In this document: positions 8,411 to 16,449 of the stretch, in pieces
Position numbering within the stretch: position 1 is the first letter of the stretch
Layout: each line of letters begins with the position of its first letter
Source of the DNA: an uncultured bacterium
Lineage (GTDB): Bacteria; Cyanobacteriota; Vampirovibrionia; Gastranaerophilales; Gastranaerophilaceae
Assembly (NCBI GenBank): GCA_902760645.1
Contig: CACWHC010000002.1
Span: forward strand, 80,515-144,514
Direction of reading: 5' to 3'
DNA length: 64,000 nt
The notes under the pieces: model-generated
Databases searched by the model: none
Seen by the model: only the letters and a program-made list of their open reading frames with translations
Told to the model about the DNA's origin: nothing
Translations under genes and position numbers: made by a program

Positions 8411-8439
8411 ATTATTGCATACAAAAATTTAAATGTCAA
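8411..8439 (-). promoter_or_regulatory. Promoter of the candidate small RNA
   Basis: On the minus strand a perfect -35 TTGACA (8434-8439) is followed by 17 bases and AATAAT (8411-8416). The same -35, spacing and -10 occur upstream of rplU (48887-48915), which supports this as a vegetative promoter in this genome. The start would be near 8404. Confidence 0.7.
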
Positions 8440-8559
8440 CAATTTGTTTTAATATTTTTTGCAAAACATGTAAAACCCTTATATAGTGTACGATTTACAC
8501 TTTACAAAACTTAATATTTTGGAATTTGTCTAGTAATATACTATTATAAGTAACAAAAT

Positions 8560-8591
8560 AAAGGCTTTAAATCCGTGAATCTAAAGCCTTT
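8560..8591 (-). terminator. Terminator of the activase gene
   Basis: Arms AAAGGCTTTA (8560-8569) and TAAAGCCTTT (8582-8591) flank a 12-base loop, with ATTTTGTT following on the minus strand. The hairpin is 25 bp past the stop of the gene ending at 8617. Confidence 0.8.
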
Positions 8592-8616
8592 AAAATATTA
8601 ATATTTGTTTTAACGT

Positions 8617-9621
8617 TTATGACAAATCCCAACGACCGCAGGTACCGCCCCAACGAGCAATGATATTACCCTGAATGTCTTTTATTTTATCATAATGAGG
8701 AACTTCACCTTCTCCTTCAATAATTGTAATAACTTCACAATTATTCGAACAGCCGTTGCAGTCACAGGTAATTGAATGGAAGTGCATATCACCTACTTCC
8801 CAACCTTTAAATTTAGTTTCGGCTTCAGTATATTGGTGATTTTCCATAGCCAAAAGTGCTGCACCGATTGCCCCCATTGTTTGGTGATGGTCAGGTACGA
8901 CAATTTTCGTTTTAAGTTCTTCTTCAAAAGCTTTTACCATGCCTATATTACTTGCAACACCGCCCTGAAATGATACTGTCGGCAATAATTCTTTACCCAG
9001 TGCGAGATTACTCAGATAATTTCTTACAAGAGCCTGGCAAAGTCCGTACAATAAATCTTCTACCGGATAACCGAGCTGCTGTTTATGAATAAGGTCACTT
9101 TCTGCAAATACTCCGCATCTTCCGGCGATTCTTGCAGGATTAGTGGATTTTAATGCGGTAGATCCGAATTCTTCAATAGGGACATTTAATCTTTGAGCCT
9201 GATGGTCAAGAAAACTTCCTGTACCTGCGGCACAAACGGTATTCATTGCAAAATCCGTTACAATCCCGTCACGGAGAATAATAATTTTACTGTCTTGTCC
9301 GCCGATTTCAAGGATGGTTTGTACTCCGGGTACATAAGTGCTTGCAGCTACCGCATGAGCTGTTATTTCGTTTTTGATAACATCCGCACCCGTTAAAGAA
9401 CCTGCCAAAGCTCTGCCTGAACCTGTTGTTCCTACACCCATTACGTTATAGTCTGTTAATTTCTTTTTATATAATTCTTTTAAACCGGTCTGTACTGCTA
9501 AAACAGGTTTACCTGCTGTTCTCAGCATATAGCTGTCAACATATTTACCGTTTTCATCAACCAGCGCAAGTTTAGTTGTTACCGATCCTACATCTATCCC
9601 TAAATATACTGTTAAACTCAT
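8617..9621 (-). CDS. BadF/BcrD/HgdC-type ATPase (acyl-CoA dehydratase activase)
   Basis: This is an ASKHA-fold ATPase of the (R)-2-hydroxyacyl-CoA dehydratase activase family, which injects an electron into a dehydratase or reductase from a [4Fe-4S] cluster held between two subunits. Numbered from the upstream in-frame ATG (336 aa), it shows GIDVGSVTTK at 10-19, GGQDSK at 109-114, NTVCAAGTGSFLD with C132, and GRCGVFAESD with C171. C132 and C171 are the expected cluster ligands. The start at 9621 is preferred over 9627 because AAGGA then has normal spacing. The C-terminal 60 residues add CDCNGCSNNC and GGTCGRW, resembling pieces of the long activase-dehydratase fusions, yet no dehydratase subunit gene is adjacent. 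Partner unknown. Confidence 0.88.
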   Translation of the reverse strand: MSLTVYLGIDVGSVTTKLALVDENGKYVDSYMLRTAGKPVLAVQTGLKELYKKKLTDYNVMGVGTTGSGRALAGSLTGADVIKNEITAHAVAASTYVPGVQTILEIGGQDSKIIILRDGIVTDFAMNTVCAAGTGSFLDHQAQRLNVPIEEFGSTALKSTNPARIAGRCGVFAESDLIHKQQLGYPVEDLLYGLCQALVRNYLSNLALGKELLPTVSFQGGVASNIGMVKAFEEELKTKIVVPDHHQTMGAIGAALLAMENHQYTEAETKFKGWEVGDMHFHSITCDCNGCSNNCEVITIIEGEGEVPHYDKIKDIQGNIIARWGGTCGRWDLS

Positions 9622-9765
9622 TTTCATTCCTTATTTGTCTATATCTGTAATAATCTTGTACAAATAAATTTTACCACAAAAATAAAATCATTTAATCGGG
9701 TAGTTACAAAAATATATTTATTGTGTTAATATATTGTTGTTAATAATTAGAGGAAAACTTAGCTC

Positions 9766-10332
9766 ATGGACAAAATAAAAATAATTACACCGTTGTTGGT
9801 ATTGGCTATAATATTTGGAATAAACGGTTTTACAGGTGCTCAGGACAGGGATACAGATCCGTTAAAGACCATAAATCGTATAAATGGTACACCTAGTGCT
9901 GTTGCAGTTCCTGCAGTGAAAAACAATACTGCAGCATCGCAAACTTCACAAACTTCATCAAAAAATTATTTATCGGTATCTCCGTTAACTGTTGTTCAGC
10001 AGCCAAAGTTTTATTTGGGTAAAAATATAAAATTTACTGCTAAATTTGATAAATTTTCAAACCTTGGTTTAGATTATAAACCGGCATTCAGAAGTTCGGA
10101 AAAATATATATCTTTACTAATCCAAAGACCGGATGTAGTAAGTAACGATATTCCGTTGTCTGAATTAAAAATTTTTGTTGAAAGAGAAAGTGCAGAAAAG
10201 TATATAGACCTTAATGCAGGTGATGAAATTGAGGTATCCGGGAGTATTTTCTCTGTTGCTTTGGGTGATCCTTGGATGACAGTCGATGATTTCAGGGTTA
10301 TAAAAACTTCACCGACAAAAATTATTAAGTAA
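9766..10332 (+). CDS. Exported hypothetical protein, possible OB-like domain
   Basis: The protein has 188 aa. Residues 1-24 form a signal peptide (MDKIK, then a hydrophobic core, FTGA-Q). A low-complexity Ala/Ser/Thr linker (about 40-66) leads to a beta-rich domain at 70-180, with FYLGKNIKFTAKF and DLNAGDEIEVSGSIFS stretches. These recall OB-fold proteins with a G-x-x-I-x-(F/V)-x-(A/G) strand pattern. The similarity is an impression of pattern, not a family hit. It starts with an AGAGGA ribosome site and lies 26 bp before the GH57 gene, so the two may be co-transcribed. Likely periplasmic. Confidence 0.7.
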   Translation: MDKIKIITPLLVLAIIFGINGFTGAQDRDTDPLKTINRINGTPSAVAVPAVKNNTAASQTSQTSSKNYLSVSPLTVVQQPKFYLGKNIKFTAKFDKFSNLGLDYKPAFRSSEKYISLLIQRPDVVSNDIPLSELKIFVERESAEKYIDLNAGDEIEVSGSIFSVALGDPWMTVDDFRVIKTSPTKIIK

Positions 10333-10358
10333 TATATTGTTATTTATGGGGTTAAAGA

Positions 10359-12863
10359 ATGGCAGAAAATGAAAATAAGTCTAAAAAAGATGTATTTTTG
10401 ACTATACATGGTCACTTTTATCAGCCGCCGAGAGAAAATCCGTGGCTTGATGCGATTGAACTTCAGGATAGTGCATTACCTTTTCATGACTGGAATGAGC
10501 GTATAAATAAAGAATGCTATAACCCGAATTCAGTTTCTAAAATTGTTGATAGCAGAAATAAAATTTTGGATGTAGTTAATAATTATGAATATATGAGTTT
10601 TAACTTTGGTCCGACTTTGTTATCCTGGATGGAAAAATACGCACCCCATACTTATGAAAGAATTGTAAAAGCGGACATTGAGAGTCGTGCTGAACATGGC
10701 GGGCATGGAAACGCTATGGCACAGGTATACAATCATATGATAATGCCTCTTGCAAATGAGCATGATAAAGAAACTCAGGTTAAATGGGGTATTTATGATT
10801 TTGAATATCGTTTTGGCAGAAAACCTGAAGGAATATGGCTTGCAGAAACGGCGGTTGATGATGATACATTAAGAGTTTGTGAAGCAAACGGAATTAAATT
10901 CGTTGTATTATCTCCGTATCAGGCATTAAAAATAAGGGAAGAAGGAACAAATGAATGGCAGGACGTAAGCTGGGGAAATGTTGATCCTGCACGTTCATAC
11001 AGATATTATATAAAATCTGCCGAAGGTAAATATATTGATTTATTCTTCTATGATGGTGCTATATCACGTTCAGTTGCTTTTGATGAGCTTTTAAAAGACG
11101 GAAATAAGTTCGTAAAGCGTTTAAAAGAGGGCGTATCCGAATTAAGGGATTATCCTCAGCTTGTAAATATTGCGACTGATGGTGAAAGTTACGGTCATCA
11201 TACAAAATTTGGGGATATGGCATTAGCTTATGTTTTAAAAGTCCGTGCAGAGGCTGAGGGTTTTAAAATCACAAATTACGCTGAATATCTTGAAAATTAC
11301 AGAAGTAATTATGAGGCTGATATTAAACAGGCATCATCATGGAGTTGTTTCCATGGTGTAGGCAGATGGAAAGAAGATTGCGGCTGCTCTACAGGCGGAC
11401 ATCCGGGTTGGAACCAAAAATGGCGTAAGCCGTTAAGAGATGCTCTTGATTATTTGAGGGATGAGTTGGCTGTTGTTTTTGAAAAAGAGGGTATTAAATA
11501 TTTTGATGATGTTTGGGAAGTCAGAAATAAATATATTCAGGTAATTCTTGACAGAAGTCGTGTTAATCTCGACAAATTTCAGAACGAAAATTTCAAACCT
11601 GATTTATCTTATGAAGATAAAGTCAAAGCTATGGAATTGCTCGAAATTCAGCGTCAAACCCTTTTAATGTATACAAGCTGCGGTTGGTTTTTCTCGGAAA
11701 TTTCAGGTATAGAAACCGTTCAGATAATGAAGTATGCTGCCCGTGCAATGCAGCTTGCAACAAGGTTTACAGGTAAAAATCTTGAGAAGAAATTCCTGGA
11801 TATTTTGAGTGAAGCCAAGAGTAATTTACCTGAATACGGTACGGGTAAAGATATTTTTGAAAAATTTGTTCGTCCGTCAATTGTTACATTAAAACAGATT
11901 GCTTGTCTGTGGGCAATTTCTGCTTTATATCAGGATTTTGAGGACGAAGAAAATATATATTGTTATATAGTGGACAGAAAAGATTGTCAGAGAATTAATA
12001 AGGGTAATTCAACATTATTGCTTGGTCATATTGAAGTTATGTCAAGAATTACCTTGCAGCGTTCTAATTTGACGTTTGCCCTAATGCAGTATTCTGATGG
12101 AGATTTCCATTGTGCGATTAAAGAATATTCGGATGCGGACGAGTATCATACAATGAAACAGAATTTGACAAAAGTATTTATGTTGAATCCTATTACTGAA
12201 ATTATACGTTCCATTGACGAATATTTTGGTAAAGAATACTTTACTTTGAAGGATATATTTATTGAAGAGAGAAGAAAAATTCTGCAATTATTACTGAAAG
12301 GCAAAATGGAGAAATTTGCCCAGACGTATCAGGAATTGTATCGAGAGGGGAAAAGCTCTATATACCAAATGCAGTCTATGGGTGTTGCTCCGCCTGAAGA
12401 ATTTAAAATTGCAGCAAAATATGCGTTGGGTAAAAACTTCAATGACATAATTAATTCTGCCGGCGGTTTTGTTGATTCTGCGGATTTGCAGGCGGTAGAA
12501 GTAATTAATTATGAGGCAAATGCACTCGGCATAAAAATTGATAAATCTTTATCAAACAAAATTTTTGCAAAGAAAATCGAGCAAAATATAAACAGGCTTG
12601 CATACAGTCTTGAAATGCAGCAGGCAGAAGTGCTTTTGGAATTATTTGAGCATATCGAAAAAATAGATTTGGAAGTTGATATTTCAGAAGCTCAGAATAC
12701 CTACTATACAAGGATTTATCATAAAATAGGCGAGATTATTGAAGTCAGTAAGAAGTCTAAACGCAGAAGTGAAAGAAACTTTATTCAAATGCTTTTGGAT
12801 ATTGGTGACAAATTGAATATTAATACGGATTTCTATAGAACTATTGTTGAAAGAGAATTGTAA
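10359..12863 (+). CDS. Glycoside hydrolase family 57 protein with DUF3536-type C-terminus
   Basis: This 834-aa cytoplasmic protein has no signal peptide. The N-terminal GH57 barrel shows HGHFYQPPRENPW at 17-29, GHGNAMAQ at 115-122, GIWLAETA at 158-165 with the likely nucleophile E163, and DGESYGHH at 274-281 with the likely acid/base region. The remaining 500 residues are mostly helical and match the long DUF3536-bearing GH57 group, whose substrates are poorly known. GH57 enzymes include alpha-amylases, branching enzymes and 4-alpha-glucanotransferases, so a role in intracellular alpha-glucan metabolism is plausible but unproved. It follows the exported protein by 26 bp and is convergent with the next gene. 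Confidence 0.9.
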   Translation: MAENENKSKKDVFLTIHGHFYQPPRENPWLDAIELQDSALPFHDWNERINKECYNPNSVSKIVDSRNKILDVVNNYEYMSFNFGPTLLSWMEKYAPHTYERIVKADIESRAEHGGHGNAMAQVYNHMIMPLANEHDKETQVKWGIYDFEYRFGRKPEGIWLAETAVDDDTLRVCEANGIKFVVLSPYQALKIREEGTNEWQDVSWGNVDPARSYRYYIKSAEGKYIDLFFYDGAISRSVAFDELLKDGNKFVKRLKEGVSELRDYPQLVNIATDGESYGHHTKFGDMALAYVLKVRAEAEGFKITNYAEYLENYRSNYEADIKQASSWSCFHGVGRWKEDCGCSTGGHPGWNQKWRKPLRDALDYLRDELAVVFEKEGIKYFDDVWEVRNKYIQVILDRSRVNLDKFQNENFKPDLSYEDKVKAMELLEIQRQTLLMYTSCGWFFSEISGIETVQIMKYAARAMQLATRFTGKNLEKKFLDILSEAKSNLPEYGTGKDIFEKFVRPSIVTLKQIACLWAISALYQDFEDEENIYCYIVDRKDCQRINKGNSTLLLGHIEVMSRITLQRSNLTFALMQYSDGDFHCAIKEYSDADEYHTMKQNLTKVFMLNPITEIIRSIDEYFGKEYFTLKDIFIEERRKILQLLLKGKMEKFAQTYQELYREGKSSIYQMQSMGVAPPEEFKIAAKYALGKNFNDIINSAGGFVDSADLQAVEVINYEANALGIKIDKSLSNKIFAKKIEQNINRLAYSLEMQQAEVLLELFEHIEKIDLEVDISEAQNTYYTRIYHKIGEIIEVSKKSKRRSERNFIQMLLDIGDKLNINTDFYRTIVEREL

Positions 12864-12919
12864 TTCCAAAGATGATGTTATAATGTTAATCAAACTAAAA
12901 TCCGGTATTAAATCGGAAT

Positions 12920-13507
12920 TTACCAATACATTGAACCTTTTTCCGAAAATATTTTAATCGTATTCCTGATTTTATTTTCAACGGAGTCAATTTTTTTCAG
13001 CAAATTTTCGTCATGAGTTTTTGTTCTCATAACTTTGAGATCAAGTAATTCCTCTTTGGCTTGGCGAACTCTTTGCATGTCTTCTTCCCTTTTTAAAAAC
13101 AACCATGCCTCAAATCCGCATCCCGGCGGTGTTACTACCCAACCGCTTGACGGACACATTATACATAGTTTCGGGCGTTCTTCATATATTGAGCATAAAT
13201 TGTTATCAAGGATGTATCTGCATTTGTAAAAGGTCAAATTTTCTTCATCATAACAATCATCTGCTTTTAACTTTTCAATGATGTTGTCAACCGTTCCTGC
13301 ATCAACTTCTCTTGCTGCTTCTATTGATGAATAAGGCTCGAAAATTTTTAAAAAATCTTGTGCATAGATATTACCGTCAGCCGCCATCTTCTGCATTTCT
13401 TTATAGGTATATTTGTTGTTAGTGGAAACACGGCAGCATTTTCCGCACATTTTACACAAATGCTGCGGTCGTGTTTTAATATAATTCTCCTCATAACTAT
13501 ACACCAT
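12920..13507 (-). CDS. YkgJ-type CxxCxxCC cluster protein
   Basis: The protein has 195 aa. The cysteine cluster CKMCGKCCR has C18, C21, C24 and C25, with further cysteines in CRYILDNNLCSIYEERPKLCIMCP. This is the UPF0153/YkgJ family pattern, thought to bind a zinc or iron-sulfur centre; function not established. It resembles the protein at 51365-52042, which has the same arrangement (CxxCxxCC, a helical insertion, then C-x-x-Y-E-x-R-P-x-x-C), so the window carries two paralogues. The C-terminal 40 residues form a charged helix. A single gene, convergent with the GH57 gene (56 bp between). Confidence 0.85.
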   Translation of the reverse strand: MVYSYEENYIKTRPQHLCKMCGKCCRVSTNNKYTYKEMQKMAADGNIYAQDFLKIFEPYSSIEAAREVDAGTVDNIIEKLKADDCYDEENLTFYKCRYILDNNLCSIYEERPKLCIMCPSSGWVVTPPGCGFEAWLFLKREEDMQRVRQAKEELLDLKVMRTKTHDENLLKKIDSVENKIRNTIKIFSEKGSMYW

Positions 13508-13632
13508 ATTTTAATTATAATGATTTGTTTTTAGTGGTAAAATTACTTAATATTTCTTAAAATAATCAATATTTCGGCAATTATTTTTCCTTACATGACT
13601 TTATTAAATTAGGTAGTTAAAAGGATAGTGTT

Positions 13633-15138
13633 ATGCAAAATTATGTGCAGAACGGACAAGTCCAGTACACAAATAATCTGAATAATCAGGCATCACAACC
13701 ATATGTGCCGCCTTTACAGCCTGCATATAATCCGGGTCCTCAGCAGGCTCCGGCATGTTCTGCTGTTAATATACAAATCTTTAATCCTGCTGTTAATCCT
13801 GCAACAGGTGCTATTTATCCGGCTCAAACGGGTTCTGCTTATGATGCAGGCACTAACGGCGGATGTTATCCTTCAAACTATTATACTACTCAGCCGGGAG
13901 GGTATATTTGCGGGCAACAACCTTATCAGCAACCAATAAATAATGGTGTTAATACGCAATACCCATATTCTCAGACAGTAAATCAAAGTCCTGCCGGACA
14001 GACGGGTTTTTATGATGCAAGCGGGAAATATTATCCGTATGTTCAGGACCAGCATGGAAACTTAGGTTATATTGACGATAATGGTCAATTTAATAAAATT
14101 AACGGTTCAAATTCCCAATCACAACAATCAGGTAACGTAAATAGTCAAGAACAGCAAGCAGGTCAGACTGGTGCAGATAGTGATAAATCCGTAAATTCAG
14201 CTAATAACGCACAAACTGCGGCTAAATCCGAAGAGGATTCTTCTAAGGCAGATATTCAGACAGATTCGGATAATTCATCTCAGGATGTAAAAAACTCAGG
14301 TTCTGCTTCAGATAATAATCAGCAACAGCAAAATATTAATGACTCAGATGAAAAATCTTCATCGGTGAGTGATGCAAACAGTTCCGAAAATAGTGATAAA
14401 AGTGTAAATTCTTCTCAAAACGCTGAAAATGCTACAGAAGACAAATCTTCTGATAATACAAATTCAGCTGATGAAAAAGGTTTTTATGACAAAGACGGAA
14501 AGTATCATGAGTATGCACAGGGACCAAACGGCGAAAAAGGTTATATCAATGAAAACGGGCAATTTGTACCGCTAAATTCCGGTACTGATAATAAAGACAA
14601 TGTTAATTCTCAAAATGATAATAACAGTTCTGCCGATTCATCAAGTTCAAAAGAAGCAGAAAAATCAACCGAAAAAGTAACTGAAAAAGCTTCCGAACAG
14701 ACAGAAGCTGACGGACAAAAAACAAAAAAAATAAAAGTAGTTGCTCTAAGTAACGACTATATAAAAACGTTAGAAAATTATCTTGATAGTCAGGATGTTG
14801 AAGTCAGAAAAATGGGTGCACATGAAATTGTTGACAGATTGAATGAAGACCCGTCAAGAAAAGATGACCCTGCATTAACAGCTCTTGTTAATAAAATGTT
14901 ACAGGATCCGTCTGCGTCTATAAGAGCAGTTGCTCTAAGTATTGTGGAGTCAAGAATGCTTGAGGGTGATAATTTGACTGTTAAAATCCTGAAAAAGATG
15001 CAAAAAACAAATGACGGATTTGGGTTAGATGCAACTCAGGCTGCAAGTGCCCTTTTGAAGATGGCAGGAAAAACAGTTGAAAAAGAAGTGCCAGTGGTGG
15101 AAAATGAAATTAAAAATAAAAGTAAGGAAACAAAATAA
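13633..15138 (+). CDS. Low-complexity protein with duplicated GFYD element and HEAT-like C-terminus
   Basis: The protein has 501 aa and no signal peptide. Residues 1-120 are rich in Pro, Gln, Asn and Tyr. A 29-residue element (GFYDxxGKYxxYxQxxxG, then GYIxxNGQF) occurs at 125-153 and again at 283-311. Between and after them are long Ser/Asn/Asp/Glu/Lys-rich spacers (155-280, 312-365). Residues about 370-480 form paired helices with phrases such as DVEVRKMGAHEIVDRL and SASIRAVALSIVESRML, a HEAT-like repeat pattern. No family was recognised as a whole. The stop overlaps the start of the next gene by one base (TAATG), indicating translational coupling. The disordered spacer could tether the HEAT-like module; function unknown. 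Confidence 0.75.
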   Translation: MQNYVQNGQVQYTNNLNNQASQPYVPPLQPAYNPGPQQAPACSAVNIQIFNPAVNPATGAIYPAQTGSAYDAGTNGGCYPSNYYTTQPGGYICGQQPYQQPINNGVNTQYPYSQTVNQSPAGQTGFYDASGKYYPYVQDQHGNLGYIDDNGQFNKINGSNSQSQQSGNVNSQEQQAGQTGADSDKSVNSANNAQTAAKSEEDSSKADIQTDSDNSSQDVKNSGSASDNNQQQQNINDSDEKSSSVSDANSSENSDKSVNSSQNAENATEDKSSDNTNSADEKGFYDKDGKYHEYAQGPNGEKGYINENGQFVPLNSGTDNKDNVNSQNDNNSSADSSSSKEAEKSTEKVTEKASEQTEADGQKTKKIKVVALSNDYIKTLENYLDSQDVEVRKMGAHEIVDRLNEDPSRKDDPALTALVNKMLQDPSASIRAVALSIVESRMLEGDNLTVKILKKMQKTNDGFGLDATQAASALLKMAGKTVEKEVPVVENEIKNKSKETK

Positions 15139-15608
15139 TGAGTGTGATAGGTAAAATCGGCAGCGGAATAGGAACACTGGCAGCAAGAGGTATCGGTCTT
15201 GGTGCGGTCGGTATGGTAGCTTATGATGCTCATGTTTTGGGTAAACTTGATGCGGATACTTTTTCTCAATCTCGTGAAGCAAACAGGCTTGTTGCCGGAG
15301 CTCACAGCAGAATGTACCTTGATACTCCAAGCACTGTTGCAGGAAAATTTAAGGATAAAATTTTTAATTTTCAGCTTGGTACAAACATTTTCATGCCATT
15401 TGAAGCAGTTGCCGGGTATTTTAAAGGTGTCGCAAATTCCTGTGTTGATAATTGTATTACTCTTGGTGCCGGTCTTATGGCATTATTAGGCGGTAAAAGA
15501 TTGTCAAAAGCGTCTGCTTTTGGGCTTTTCTTATACGGCGGGTATAAATTCTTTACTGACGGATTAGGTATCGGCAGGATAAATCGTATTAATCCTCCGT
15601 TTAAATAA
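15138..15608 (+). CDS. Hypothetical protein with hydrophobic segments, 156 aa
   Basis: The start codon shares a base with the stop of the HEAT-like gene. The N-terminus is Gly/Ala-rich and hydrophobic (residues 3-30, GKIGSGIGTLAARGIGLG), and a second hydrophobic stretch lies at about 105-140 (ITLGAGLMALLGG, ASAFGLFLYGGYKFF), so the protein may contact membranes. No family was recognised. The coupled upstream gene is presumably its partner. Style and composition resemble the other short hydrophobic-segment proteins of this window (41731, 57517, 58530), though no sequence identity was seen. Confidence 0.7.
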   Translation: MSVIGKIGSGIGTLAARGIGLGAVGMVAYDAHVLGKLDADTFSQSREANRLVAGAHSRMYLDTPSTVAGKFKDKIFNFQLGTNIFMPFEAVAGYFKGVANSCVDNCITLGAGLMALLGGKRLSKASAFGLFLYGGYKFFTDGLGIGRINRINPPFK

Positions 15609-15701
15609 GATTTGTTTAAATTATATTAATACTTTTACTATTTTATAATGTATGTTATAATTATATAGAAAAGTATAATATAATTGCAGGTGTTGAGATA
15701 T

Positions 15702-16340
15702 ATGATTAAGAATAAAAAATTAGTTGCTTTTACATTGGCAGAAGTACTGTTGACTATGGGTATTATTGGCTGTGTTGCATCAATGACAATGCCGACTTTA
15801 AAAGCAAAAATTGATGCAAGAGCAAATCTTGTTGGTTTGAAGAAATTTTATTCCGAGTTTGCTAATGCTACAAATATTCTTATGAGCGAGTATTCTGAAC
15901 CGTTGTATTGGGGATTAAGAGATAATAATGCCGAATCTGCTGATTGGGTTATGGAAAAATACGGAGAACGACTTAGTTTTCAAAGGGTGTGTGGTGCCGG
16001 AGATTCAACTTGTTTCCATTTCCCTATATATTCATATGACGGCAGACGTCAATCAATAACTGCAAGTCAATATAGAAGCTGGTCATTAAGAGGATTTATA
16101 TTAAATAATGGTATGACAGTATTTATTGATGTTAACAACGGTAACTTCTCGATGTTTTTTGATGTAAATGGGTTTAAGAATCCTAACAGGTTGGGTGTAG
16201 ATGTTTTTGCTTGGGCAGTTAATTCTGAAGGTAGAATTGTTCGATATACCGACCCATCTCTTGGTGGTAGCGGTAACGATAACCCTGAATATAACTATGC
16301 TTTTGAAATTATGGAAAACGGCTGGGAAAAGAAATACTAA
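15702..16340 (+). CDS. Type IV pilin / pseudopilin-like protein
   Basis: Starting from the ATG at 15702 the protein has 212 aa and begins MIKNKKLVAFTLAEVLLTMG. The short basic leader, A-F cleavage site, glutamate at mature position 5 and following hydrophobic helix are the class III (prepilin) signal processed by PilD-type peptidases. An in-frame TTG at 15684 is less likely. The globular part has CGAGDSTCFHF, with two cysteines that may form a disulfide, and a G-x-D-V-F-A-W segment typical of pseudopilin-like proteins. A second gene of this type is at 50597. No secretion ATPase or pre-pilin peptidase is nearby, so it works with machinery encoded elsewhere. Confidence 0.85.
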   Translation: MIKNKKLVAFTLAEVLLTMGIIGCVASMTMPTLKAKIDARANLVGLKKFYSEFANATNILMSEYSEPLYWGLRDNNAESADWVMEKYGERLSFQRVCGAGDSTCFHFPIYSYDGRRQSITASQYRSWSLRGFILNNGMTVFIDVNNGNFSMFFDVNGFKNPNRLGVDVFAWAVNSEGRIVRYTDPSLGGSGNDNPEYNYAFEIMENGWEKKY

Positions 16341-16449
16341 TATCGGGTTATTTTAAGATTTATATTTGGAAATTCCCGTAAAACTATTTTATTATTTGTG
16401 TTTTTGTGTTATTTTTTTGTCATACATGAGATAAGCAAAAGAGGTTTTT

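Noticed and set aside
15684..15701. TTG start upstream of the first pilin-like gene
   Set aside because: It would add six residues to the short basic prepilin leader; the ATG at 15702 gives the standard leader.
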